This document shows, piece after piece, positions 44,417-52,703 of a DNA stretch of 64,000 nucleotides. The notes below the pieces were generated by a model. It saw only the letters and a program-made list of their open reading frames with translations. It was not told the DNA's origin and searched no databases. Numbering within the stretch: the stretch's first letter is position 1; every line of letters begins with the position of its first letter. Position numbers and translations under genes: made by a program. The DNA comes from Rhodopirellula halodulae (GTDB lineage: Bacteria; Planctomycetota; Planctomycetia; Pirellulales; Pirellulaceae): contig NZ_JAJKFV010000029.1 of NCBI RefSeq assembly GCF_020966775.1, positions 179,001-243,000 on the forward strand, in the 5' to 3' direction.

Positions 44417-45868
44417 TTGAATCGAATTTTCGCGAAACGCAGCGGTGTGGCTTGGTTGGTTCGAGCGGCATCAACGCTCGTCTTGGTCGCTGGCCTCGCG
44501 GGTTGTTCGTCGTCCAGTTCATCCAGCGGCGAGGGGGATGCCTCGTCGTCGCAGCAGTTTGTGATCGCCCGCGGCGAGCCCCGCGATCGGTTGCGTCAAA
44601 TCTTTGCTCGCTATCGCGGCAGTTCCTTCTATCGCGACTCCAGCGAAGTCGTGTTGCGGATCGTGCCAGCGGATTCGTCGATGGCGACTCCACCCGCAGA
44701 TCCGATGGTGGCGGAATTGTTGGCTGGCGGGAACCAAACGCAACGTGCTCCGTTCCGCGTGCGTTGGACGGGGAAGCAATTGGATGTCCAGGCTTACTCG
44801 GTGCGAATGCGGGTGGATGCGAGCCAAGATTCCGGGCCGGTTGAATTGAACGCTTGGTTTGATGAGCCGGAGACGCGACACTTTGATTCGCAAATGCTGG
44901 TGGATCGATGGCAGAAACCCAAGTCGCAACGGATCGACTTGGATCGCGTGATGCGGGATGAGGTGCTGCGAAGCAAATTGTCCGCGGGGCTCGCGGGACC
45001 GCCGCCACAGTTGGAATGGTTGTTCGCGGGAGATCCCATGTCCGGGATCTTTGAACCATCGGCGGAATTGAAGTGGTTGGAGGACGATGTCTTTGCGGGA
45101 CAGAAAATGCGCCGCATCGCGGCGCAAACCGAAGGCAAGTCTTATGTGTTCTGGATCGATCCAACGGCCAGCGTGATCCGGCGTGTGGAGCTGCCGTTGC
45201 CTCCCGTGGATGGGCTGGATCGATCTCGAAGTTCGTTGACGTTGGAGTTTCGCGAAGCCAGTTTCGCTCCGCCGGCCAATGAAGAAGATGCGTTTGAGTT
45301 TGATTTTCAACCGCCGTTTCGTGCTCAGCGAGTGACGCAGTTTGTACCCGTGCCGCCACCGCCACCGTCCAGTCTGTTGGGACGACGGATGCCCAACGAC
45401 ACGATGCGTACCTTGACCGGCACCGGTGACAATTCGCGAGTCGTGCTGTTCCGACTGTCAGAAGATGAGGACGCAAATATTCGCGAGCCGCATTGGATTG
45501 CTTCGGCGGTGATGCGGGCTCGTCAAGCAAATCTGGCCGGAGTTCATTGGGCTGCGACCACGGCGGATGAGTCACTGCAACGAGAGCTAGCCAAGGCGTG
45601 GACCGGAGCCGTGACCGTGATGAGCGATCGTTCCTTGCGTGACGCATTCGGGTTGTTGCGTTTGGGACCGGGCGGGATCGCACTGATTGATTCCGACCAG
45701 ACGGTGCTGCTGACGGAGCGGCGGATCAACGCCAGTTCCGTCGGCAATGTTTTAGCAGCGCTGGCGGATGATTCCGCGGGCGTCGATGTGCCCGCGAAAA
45801 TCCAAAGCGACTATGAGCAACTGCAGCGGTCCTACGAGGCCGCGTTGGCCAAGGTGTTGCAGCCGTAG
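44417..45868 (+). CDS. Lipoprotein with LolA/MucB-like and cysteine-less thioredoxin-like parts
   Basis: The 483-residue protein begins with TTG and a lipoprotein signal whose lipobox is LAGLAGCSSSSSSS (Cys about residue 30), followed by a poly-Ser stretch. Residues about 50-300 resemble the LolA-type outer-membrane lipoprotein carrier fold (FRVRWTGKQLDVQAYSV; LEWLFAGDPMSG; RVELPLPPV). Residues about 340-460 follow the thioredoxin fold order (RVVLFRLSEDEDANIREPHW, LAGVHWAATTADESL, AFGLLRLGPGGIALIDSDQTVLL), but the CxxC site is missing. It overlaps the end of wecB by 37 bases, tail to tail. Function unknown; both domain calls are inferences from pattern. Confidence 0.75.
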   Translation: MNRIFAKRSGVAWLVRAASTLVLVAGLAGCSSSSSSSGEGDASSSQQFVIARGEPRDRLRQIFARYRGSSFYRDSSEVVLRIVPADSSMATPPADPMVAELLAGGNQTQRAPFRVRWTGKQLDVQAYSVRMRVDASQDSGPVELNAWFDEPETRHFDSQMLVDRWQKPKSQRIDLDRVMRDEVLRSKLSAGLAGPPPQLEWLFAGDPMSGIFEPSAELKWLEDDVFAGQKMRRIAAQTEGKSYVFWIDPTASVIRRVELPLPPVDGLDRSRSSLTLEFREASFAPPANEEDAFEFDFQPPFRAQRVTQFVPVPPPPPSSLLGRRMPNDTMRTLTGTGDNSRVVLFRLSEDEDANIREPHWIASAVMRARQANLAGVHWAATTADESLQRELAKAWTGAVTVMSDRSLRDAFGLLRLGPGGIALIDSDQTVLLTERRINASSVGNVLAALADDSAGVDVPAKIQSDYEQLQRSYEAALAKVLQP

Positions 45869-47001
45869 TGGTCGGCGATCGCATCGAGGATCTTTTCCGA
45901 TGCGGTCCCGTCACCGTACGGATTGGTCGCGCGTGCCATCCGGTCGTAGGCCGCTCGGTCACTCAGCAATTCGCTGACGCCGCGAACGATGTTTTGTCGG
46001 ACAGGACCGACGAGCCGAACCGTTCCGGCATCCACGCCTTCGGGGCGTTCGGTTGTGTCTCGCATGACGAGCACGGGTTTTCCGAGACCCGGTGCCTCTT
46101 CCTGAACCCCGCCTGAATCGGTCAGCACCAATTCGCACGCTTGCATCAACGCGACGAATGGTCGGTACGATTGCGGAGGCAGCAACAGCACATTTTCGAA
46201 TTGACCCAAGGCGGCTTTCACGGGGCCGGAGACATTGGGGTTGAGGTGAACTGGATAGACAAATCGAACGTCGGGGAAGCGTTCGGCCAGTTCTGAAATC
46301 GCTTGGCAGATCTCTTCAAATCCACCGCCAAAGTTTTCGCGTCGGTGCCCCGTGATCAACACAAATCGTCGCTCACGCCAATCAGCCGGCAACACGGACG
46401 AAAGTTCCTCGTCAATTTTCGCGGCAACGGCGGGATCGGTTTGCTGCTGGACTTCCAGATGCAAAGCGTCGATGACCGTGTTGCCCGTCACGTGAATTTT
46501 CGATGCGTCGATGTGCTCACGAAGCAAGTTGGCTTGGCTGACTTCGGTGGGGGCGAAATGCAATGTGCTGATGGGACTGGCCAACACTCGATTGGCTTCT
46601 TCGGGGAAGGGACTGGCCAGGTTGCCCGTTCGCAAACCGGCTTCGATGTGGCCGGTCGAAATGCGGCGGTAGAAACAAGCCAGGGATGCCATCAACACCG
46701 TGGTCGTGTCGCCTTGGACGAGTGCGAAATCGGGTTTTTCAGTTTCGAGAATTTGGTCGATGGACGCGATCAGTTTGGACGACAGCCCCGCCAAGGTTTG
46801 TCCGGGGGTCATCACGCCCAAATCGTGATGGACCGGCAAATCGAAGATGTCGATGACTTGGTCCAGCATTTCGCGGTGCTGGCCCGTCGAGACGGAGAGC
46901 AGCTCAAAACGGTCGTCCTGAGCGAGCTTTTTGATGACCGGTGCGACTTTGATGGCTTCGGGACGTGTCCCAAAGAAGACGGCTATTTTCGGGCGATTCA
47001 T
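45832..47001 (-). CDS. wecB: UDP-N-acetylglucosamine 2-epimerase (non-hydrolysing)
   Basis: The 389-residue enzyme makes UDP-ManNAc from UDP-GlcNAc for surface polysaccharide. It begins KIAVFFGTRPEAIKVAPVIKKL, then VSTGQHREMLDQV, DFALVQGDTTTVLMASLACFYRRISTGHIEAGLRTGN with catalytic-site residues H and E, PTEVSQANLLREHI, ILITGHRREN-type VLITGHRRENFGGGF, and LTDSGGVQEEAPGLGKPVLVMRDTTERPEGV. All of these are intact. It is divergent from a sugar epimerase and overlaps the lipoprotein gene at its 3' end. This enzyme plausibly feeds the polysaccharide made by the GT cluster or exported by the Wza-type protein. Confidence 0.95.
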   Translation of the reverse strand: MNRPKIAVFFGTRPEAIKVAPVIKKLAQDDRFELLSVSTGQHREMLDQVIDIFDLPVHHDLGVMTPGQTLAGLSSKLIASIDQILETEKPDFALVQGDTTTVLMASLACFYRRISTGHIEAGLRTGNLASPFPEEANRVLASPISTLHFAPTEVSQANLLREHIDASKIHVTGNTVIDALHLEVQQQTDPAVAAKIDEELSSVLPADWRERRFVLITGHRRENFGGGFEEICQAISELAERFPDVRFVYPVHLNPNVSGPVKAALGQFENVLLLPPQSYRPFVALMQACELVLTDSGGVQEEAPGLGKPVLVMRDTTERPEGVDAGTVRLVGPVRQNIVRGVSELLSDRAAYDRMARATNPYGDGTASEKILDAIADHYGCNTLANAAS

Positions 47002-47099
47002 GAACTAAACTGCGGTGCAACTTCACGGGAGCGGTTTTCGCGGCCCACTATAGTTTGAATCTTCTCACTGCCCATCACTCAACTTCACACCTGGATGCG

Positions 47100-48086
47100 A
47101 TGACGGATTCCACCAGCAAAACCTATCTTGTTACCGGATGTGCTGGCTTCATCGCGAATGAGGTCGCGGCTCAGTTGTTGGAGGCGGGGCATCGTGTTGT
47201 TGGCATCGACAATGTCAACGACTACTACGATGTGCGTCTGAAACAGCATCGGCTGGAGAAATTGACCCAGGACGCATTCACCTTCGTTCGAGGTGACATC
47301 GAAGATCAAGCCACGTTGCAGAAAATCTTCGACGAAAATTCATTCGATGCGGTGCTGAATTTGGCGGCTCGGGCGGGAGTGCGTTACAGCATGGAAAACC
47401 CGCACGTCTACATGACCACCAACGCGATGGGCAGTTTGAATCTGCTCGATCAAATGCAGCGGACCGGCGTGAAGAAGTACGTGCTTGCGTCAACGTCCTC
47501 ATTGTATGCGGGCCAGCCCATGCCGTTCGTGGAGACGTTGCCGGTCAACACACCAATCTCGCCCTATGCCGCCAGCAAGAAAGCGGCGGAGGCGATGGCG
47601 TATTCGTATCATCACCTGTACGACATCGACGTTTCGGTTTGTCGTTACTTCACCGTGTATGGACCCGCCGGCCGACCCGATATGTGCATCTTCCGGTTCA
47701 TCAAATGGATCGACGAAGGAACGCCAATCGAATTGTTTGGCGATGGTGAACAGGCTCGGGACTTCACCTATGTCTCGGACATCGCGGCGGGAACCATCGC
47801 GGCATTGAAACCAGTCGGCTATGAAGTCATCAACCTTGGTGGTGGTGGGACTCCGGTGTCGCTCAACGACATCATCGGGCGATTGGAAAACTTGCTCGGC
47901 AAGAAAGCGAAGGTCGAACACAAGACCTTCCACAAAGCGGATATCAAGATCACCTCCGCGGACATCCAAAAGGCGAATGAGCTGATCGGTTGGACACCCA
48001 AGGTCGAATTGGACGAAGGGTTGGCCGCTTCGGTCGATTGGTATCGTCAGAATCAACCTTGGTCCAGTGAGCTGACGTTGCCCTGA
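47100..48086 (+). CDS. NAD-dependent sugar epimerase (UDP-glucuronate 4-epimerase type)
   Basis: The 328-residue extended short-chain dehydrogenase has YLVTGCAGFIANEVAAQLLEAGHRVVGIDNVNDYYDVRLKQHRL at its N-terminus, a pattern typical of UDP-glucuronate epimerases (ID.vNdYYD..LK..RL). The catalytic Tyr-Lys pair is SPYAASKKAAE, the active-site Ser-Thr triad part is LASTSSLYAG, and VCRYFTVYGPAGRPDMCIFRF, GDGEQARDFTYVSDIAAG and INLGGGGTPVSL follow. Glucose 4-epimerase activity is an alternative. The ATG at 47100 is chosen over 47055. It is divergent from wecB across about 100 bases. Confidence 0.92.
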   Translation: MTDSTSKTYLVTGCAGFIANEVAAQLLEAGHRVVGIDNVNDYYDVRLKQHRLEKLTQDAFTFVRGDIEDQATLQKIFDENSFDAVLNLAARAGVRYSMENPHVYMTTNAMGSLNLLDQMQRTGVKKYVLASTSSLYAGQPMPFVETLPVNTPISPYAASKKAAEAMAYSYHHLYDIDVSVCRYFTVYGPAGRPDMCIFRFIKWIDEGTPIELFGDGEQARDFTYVSDIAAGTIAALKPVGYEVINLGGGGTPVSLNDIIGRLENLLGKKAKVEHKTFHKADIKITSADIQKANELIGWTPKVELDEGLAASVDWYRQNQPWSSELTLP

Positions 48087-48112
48087 AAGGCGACTCGGCC
48101 GTTCAATCGTAG

Positions 48113-48132
48113 CTGGATTCGATCGAATCCAG
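48113..48132. promoter_or_regulatory. Perfect 20-bp palindrome between epimerase and fusion genes
   Basis: CTGGATTCGATCGAATCCAG is its own reverse complement with no mismatch. It is 26 bases after the epimerase stop and about 110 before the redoxin fusion start. It could be a regulator-binding site for the downstream gene or part of a transcript-end hairpin; there is no T-tract. Confidence 0.5.
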
Positions 48133-48241
48133 GGCCCATCATCGCTGACCCGTACAATTCGACACGGAAGTGCCGGTGACAGGCATCTGCCGTTTCAGTC
48201 AAGATATGGAGCGGTTTGGTTCTGTTTGAGAGAGGTTCACG

Positions 48242-49972
48242 ATGCGTCTTCGGTTGATCTGTGTTTTGCTGGCGTGCCTGTCATTTGGCTGTCTTTCGTG
48301 TAATGCCAGCAACGCGGCGGAGTCTGTCATTGGCCAGAAGGTCCAATCATTCGCTTTGCCCAACGCTTACGGCAAAGAGGTTTCGCTGGACGATTTCACT
48401 GATCGCAAGTGCGTGGCCATCGTGTTCCTGGGGACGGAATGCCCGCTGGCCAAACTCTACGGTCCGCGACTGAACGACTTGCAGGCTAAATTCGGCGAGG
48501 GTGGTTTGCAGGTCATCGGCGTCAATTCGAATAAGCAAGATAGCCTGACCGAAGTGGCCGCCTATGTGCATCGTCACGAAATCACGTTTCCGATGCTGAA
48601 AGACAAAGGCAATGTCGTTGCCGATGCGATGGGAGCCCAACGAACACCCGAGGTGTTTTTGGTCGATGCGGACCGTGTGGTTCGCTATCATGGACGGATC
48701 GATGATCAATATGGAGTCGGCTACTCACGCGACAAGAAAACGCACTCGGATTTGGCGATTGCCGTGGAGGCGTTGTTATCAGGAGATCAAATCGCCCAAC
48801 CACAAACCGAAGCCGTTGGGTGCCACATCGGCCGGGTGAAAAAGATCGCCGAGACAGGCGAGGTGACTTTCTCAAAACACATTGCGCCGATCTTCCATGC
48901 ACGTTGTGTCAGTTGCCATCGCGAAGGTGAGATTGCTCCGTTCACTCTGACAAGCTACGAGGATGTCCTTGGTTGGGAAGACACGATCTTGGAGGTCATC
49001 GATGACAACCGTATGCCGCCTTGGTCAGCCAACCCGGATCACGGAGAGTTTGCCAACGACGCCAGATTGTCCGCTGAAGAACGATCGTTGATCGAGCAAT
49101 GGGTGGACGGCGGTATGCCAGAAGGCGATCCGAATGACCTGCCAGAGCTACCGAAGTTCACCGCCGGTTGGCAAATCGGTGAACCCGACCAAGTCATTCA
49201 AATGCGAGACAAACCTTTCACGGTTCCAGCGGAAGGGGTTCTGGATTACCAGCGATTTGTGGTGGACCCGGGGTGGACGGAAGACAAATTTGTAGTGGCC
49301 TGCGAAGCTCGGCCTCAGAACCGATCGGTGGTGCACCACATTTTGGTGTTTGTGATTCCGCCCAACGGCAAGCGAGTCGATCTGCAAAAAGTGTTGGTGG
49401 GGTACGCACCCGGAAGCACTCCGTTGGAGCTGAACGATGGGATCGCGATTCATGTTCAAGCTGGCAGCAAGCTGTTGTTTGAGATGCACTACACACCCAA
49501 CGGGACGGTCCAGGATGACTTGTCCTACATCGGTGTGAAGTTCACTCAACGTGAAAACGTCGCGAAGGAGCTGAAAGGTGCGGTCGCGATCAACACGAGA
49601 TTTAGAATTCCGCCCGGCGAGGCCAACCACGTGGTGACGGCCTCGAAAGGTGTCAACTCGGACAAGAAACTGTTGAGCATGACGCCCCACATGCATTTGC
49701 GTGGCAAAGCATTTCGCTATGTCGCGAGATTTCCCGATGGAACAGAGGAAATCTTGTTGGATGTCCCTCGGTACGATTTCAATTGGCAGATCAAGTACAT
49801 CTTGAAAGAGCCACGATTGATTCCCAAAGGCACCTCGATTCATTGCCGCGCCGTTTTCGACAATTCTGAATACAATCTCAGTAATCCTGACCCGTCCAAA
49901 ACCGTCGGATGGGGAGAGCAAAGCTGGGACGAGATGATGATTGGATTCATGGATTATGTGGATGCGGATTGA
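48242..49972 (+). CDS. Redoxin - cytochrome c - copper monooxygenase (PHM-like) fusion
   Basis: The 576-residue exported protein has an N-terminal signal (LLACLSFGCLSCNA). A redoxin domain (about 28-190, FALPNAYGKEVSLDDFTDRKCVAIVFLGTECPLAKLY) keeps one cysteine where thioredoxins have two. A cytochrome c-type heme site CVSCH follows at 222-226, with MPPWS as a distal Met candidate near 260. The C-terminal half (about 300-576) resembles the copper type II ascorbate-dependent monooxygenases: SVVHHILVFV, LLFEMHYTPNG and MTPHMHLRGKAF are histidine and methionine-rich copper-site candidates. Electrons could pass from the cytochrome to copper; this is inference. The peptidase gene overlaps its end. 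Confidence 0.82.
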   Translation: MRLRLICVLLACLSFGCLSCNASNAAESVIGQKVQSFALPNAYGKEVSLDDFTDRKCVAIVFLGTECPLAKLYGPRLNDLQAKFGEGGLQVIGVNSNKQDSLTEVAAYVHRHEITFPMLKDKGNVVADAMGAQRTPEVFLVDADRVVRYHGRIDDQYGVGYSRDKKTHSDLAIAVEALLSGDQIAQPQTEAVGCHIGRVKKIAETGEVTFSKHIAPIFHARCVSCHREGEIAPFTLTSYEDVLGWEDTILEVIDDNRMPPWSANPDHGEFANDARLSAEERSLIEQWVDGGMPEGDPNDLPELPKFTAGWQIGEPDQVIQMRDKPFTVPAEGVLDYQRFVVDPGWTEDKFVVACEARPQNRSVVHHILVFVIPPNGKRVDLQKVLVGYAPGSTPLELNDGIAIHVQAGSKLLFEMHYTPNGTVQDDLSYIGVKFTQRENVAKELKGAVAINTRFRIPPGEANHVVTASKGVNSDKKLLSMTPHMHLRGKAFRYVARFPDGTEEILLDVPRYDFNWQIKYILKEPRLIPKGTSIHCRAVFDNSEYNLSNPDPSKTVGWGEQSWDEMMIGFMDYVDAD

Positions 49973-50720
49973 TGGGAAGAGGGTAGGGCGGCGATTGCAC
50001 GGCTGGGTCGCCGGTTTTGCCGCGTTGACGCTTTGTTCAAGCGTCCTGGGGGACGAGCCGAAATCACAACCGGAACCACGGTTTGATCCTGTGGTCCGTC
50101 GCATCGAAGGTTGGACGGTTCACGTGGACCCAGTGCTGCTAGCAGGCGAGGGCAGAGACGAAGATCACCGGTCGTTGACCATGTTGGCGAACCATCTGCA
50201 GCGCATTGAAATTCTGGTGCCGCCGAAGACGCTGCAGAAGCTTCGGCAAGTTGAAATTTGGATCGAGAAAGAGCATCCATCTTTGGCTGCGATGCAGTAT
50301 CACCCCGGCCGTGGGTGGTTGATTGCCAACGGGCACGATGAGCGATTGACCAAGAAGGTGCATGTGCCTCACGCGGATCAGTTGCTTTCCAAGGAACAAA
50401 TGTTGAAACATCCAGCGGTGATTTTGCATGAGCTTGCCCACGCCTATCACGATCAGTTCCTCGGGTTCAATCACCCGGAAGTCATTGCGGCGTTCGAGGC
50501 GGCTGAGTCGGCCAAAAACTATGAACAGGTTCTCTCGCACACCGGTCGAACCGTTCGCCACTACGGGCTGAACAATCCACGCGAGTATTTTGCCGAGGGG
50601 ACGGAAGCCTACTTCTATCGCAACGACTTCTTTCCGTTTGTGCGAGCCGAGCTCAAGACACATGATCCTGAACTTCATGAGTTGCTCGGCCGTTTGTGGG
50701 GTGAAAAACCTACGAGATGA
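49962..50720 (+). CDS. Secreted HExxH metallopeptidase
   Basis: The ~252-residue protein has a hydrophobic leader (LHGWVAGFAALTLCSSVLG) and a zinc-peptidase site HELAHAYHDQ (H156, E157, H160). A downstream acidic helix EYFAEGTEAYFYRNDFF near 207-222 is a likely third zinc ligand. The motif pattern resembles the anthrax lethal factor-like family, without certainty. ATG at 49962 overlaps the fusion gene by 11 bases, suggesting translational coupling; ATG 49956 is also possible. It probably cleaves a protein in the periplasm or outside; whether it processes the fusion partner cannot be seen. Confidence 0.8.
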   Translation: MRIDGKRVGRRLHGWVAGFAALTLCSSVLGDEPKSQPEPRFDPVVRRIEGWTVHVDPVLLAGEGRDEDHRSLTMLANHLQRIEILVPPKTLQKLRQVEIWIEKEHPSLAAMQYHPGRGWLIANGHDERLTKKVHVPHADQLLSKEQMLKHPAVILHELAHAYHDQFLGFNHPEVIAAFEAAESAKNYEQVLSHTGRTVRHYGLNNPREYFAEGTEAYFYRNDFFPFVRAELKTHDPELHELLGRLWGEKPTR

Positions 50721-50755
50721 ATTCGCTCGGGCTCCGTTGAACGTTCACTCTGGAG

Positions 50756-51493
50756 TCAGGAACCCTCGTGGTCGTCGGCCAGACGAGCAGCATTCTCGTC
50801 GCAGGCGTTTGGCATGAACTTCTTCAAAGCTAGGTGAGTCGGGAAGTAGATCAACGTTGGCAAACCCGCGAGCATCACACCCAGCCAAGCCCATGACGGC
50901 ATCCATGATTGAGGCTGTGAGTCGTCCATCCCGAAAACGTAGTTCACGTTTTGAGGTTGATTGGGATAGTCGAGTTCCGCTCCGGCCGCGGGTAGCAAGA
51001 AGTAGCAAACCAACATCAAACCGCAGGCAAGGATGGACCATCCCGCAAAGGCTCGACGGTCGTAACCCAGACGCCATACGAAATACACCAGCAGAATGGG
51101 CAGCCAGAAGTGGAAGAAGGATAGGCCACGGGCGAAGAGCGAAATCCCCGAATCAAACATGTAATCCGTCATTCCGGTCACGGGAAGTCCGACGAGCTGT
51201 CCCAGGAAATCGACCTGCCAAAGGGCTTGCGGGATCAGGATTCCGACCGCGGCCATCGAAGCAAATATCGAACGCTCAGTCCATGTTGCGGCGAGGGCGA
51301 GGAAGAGAGCGACGTCGCAGAAGTATAGGAAATTGGTTGCTCCGTATTCGTGCCAGTAATAGGGCACCAGAACCATCATGAAACCGGTGAACGCGAGTTT
51401 GACAGTCAGCGGGATTTGATGTCTGTCTGCACCAGACGCCAGCATGTCATCGCGAGAGAGGGTGTCTTCGGAAAAAGATTCGATGGAGCTCAT
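50756..51493 (-). CDS. Multi-pass membrane protein of unknown function
   Basis: The 245-residue protein begins with a soluble N-terminus (MSSIESFSEDTLSRDDM) and then about seven hydrophobic segments: VKLAFTGFMMVLVPYYW, FLYFCDVALFLALAATW, IFASMAAVGILIPQALWQV, LFARGLSFFHFWLPILLVYFVW, FAGWSILACGLMLVCYFLLPAA and WAWLGVMLAGLPTLIYF. The motif HEYGATNFLYFCD and the ending acidic-basic tail look conserved, but I cannot name the family. It converges with the peptidase gene 35 bases away. The start at 51493 is taken over 51508 for a natural Met-Ser N-terminus. Confidence 0.75.
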   Translation of the reverse strand: MSSIESFSEDTLSRDDMLASGADRHQIPLTVKLAFTGFMMVLVPYYWHEYGATNFLYFCDVALFLALAATWTERSIFASMAAVGILIPQALWQVDFLGQLVGLPVTGMTDYMFDSGISLFARGLSFFHFWLPILLVYFVWRLGYDRRAFAGWSILACGLMLVCYFLLPAAGAELDYPNQPQNVNYVFGMDDSQPQSWMPSWAWLGVMLAGLPTLIYFPTHLALKKFMPNACDENAARLADDHEGS

Positions 51494-51662
51494 GATGGGC
51501 GGTTCCAAAAAGCAGCGAAAATGGGATCACCCATTCAATGAGCCCGGATGGAACAGGACTTTGCGCAGAAAATGCGGGCGTCACCAGTTTTTAAAACGCT
51601 TGCCGACATAGGACTCGCCGGCTGGTCCGCTCTCAGCGACGGGCCAATCACGCGAGCGGGTC

Positions 51663-52703
51663 TCAGTCCTTTTTGAATTTCAAGAGATCGTACGACTGAG
51701 CGGAAGTGCGATCGATGAGGTTCAATGGTGACCAGTCGTATTCGAGGTAACGCTGCGTTTGCTTGGTCACGACATAAGCTTCGCCGCCGGGACGCAGATA
51801 GATTCCGGCTGCAACGAGGAAGTGTTCGGCGATTTGAAAGTCACCGTAATAGGGCGGATTGAGCAGAACGAGATCGCACGGTGGCAGGTCAGGCAGTCGA
51901 CCGTCATGGTTCACGATGGCTGTCAGGTTGTTGATTCCATTCTGCTCCGTCGCACGCTGAACGCACTGCACCGCGCGAGTGTTGCAGTCGACCGCGTATG
52001 CATGCCCGGTTTCCGATCGCAAAGCCGCCGCCATCGCGACGGCGCCATTTCCGCAACCAAGTTCCAGCACGACGGAGCCCTTCGGAACGGCAACGTTGCG
52101 TATCATCACCGCCGCGGCGCGGTCGACGGAACGATGTGAAAAGACCGACGGTCGCGAATGAACGGAGATAACGCGTTCGTCCACTCGATGAGTGAACTCG
52201 GCATCGAAGGTCTTTTGTTTGAATCGGTCGGACGTTTTTCGAACGCCATACACGCGGCCGCCCGGTTGATCGTGACAACGAACCTTGGAACCCAACACTT
52301 GCAACTGCGATAGCAACCAAGCGTCTTGTGCGGCGTTCACTGCGGCCCACAACTCGCCGCCGACCTTCAGTCGTTTCCAAGCTTGATGAATCAGATCTCG
52401 ATTCATTTCTGCTTCGCCGTTTTTCAATACCGGCAACACGGCCAGGTCAATGACCTCGTCAGGCAAGTCAGGCTGGCAGACCACCTGGACGGCGTCGTCG
52501 GCAATTTCGTTTGCCAATTCAGCCCGATGAGAATCCACGAACCAACTGACAACGTTGCCATCCGCGATCCGGTCCGCCAAGGCGTTGGCGATTTGACCGC
52601 GACCGGGTGACATAACCAATGCGGCGGTCGGCGAGGTGCGAACCAACTCGTCCAGTTGGTCCAGCAACAATTTTTCCGAAGGAAGCGGCGGCAGATCACT
52701 CAT
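51663..52703 (-). CDS. RsmC/RlmG-like SAM-dependent methyltransferase
   Basis: The 346-residue protein has a degenerate N-terminal half and a catalytic C-terminal half, the arrangement of RsmC and RlmG, which methylate guanine N2 in rRNA. SAM motif I is VLELGCGNGAVAMAAAL (213-227), YAVDCNTRAVQCVQ gives the acidic residue, and LVLLNPPYYGDFQIAEHFL contains NPPY (N282-P-P-Y285), the signature of amine methylation. The ATG overlaps the GH10 stop by 8 bases. It is the last gene of a five-gene minus-strand set led by the Gfo/Idh/MocA gene. Confidence 0.87.
   Translation of the reverse strand: MSDLPPLPSEKLLLDQLDELVRTSPTAALVMSPGRGQIANALADRIADGNVVSWFVDSHRAELANEIADDAVQVVCQPDLPDEVIDLAVLPVLKNGEAEMNRDLIHQAWKRLKVGGELWAAVNAAQDAWLLSQLQVLGSKVRCHDQPGGRVYGVRKTSDRFKQKTFDAEFTHRVDERVISVHSRPSVFSHRSVDRAAAVMIRNVAVPKGSVVLELGCGNGAVAMAAALRSETGHAYAVDCNTRAVQCVQRATEQNGINNLTAIVNHDGRLPDLPPCDLVLLNPPYYGDFQIAEHFLVAAGIYLRPGGEAYVVTKQTQRYLEYDWSPLNLIDRTSAQSYDLLKFKKD

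Noticed and set aside
44409-45683. 424-codon minus-strand frame opposite the lipoprotein
   Set aside because: Pro/Arg/Thr-rich with no domain; the plus-strand lipoprotein has a proper signal and domain order.
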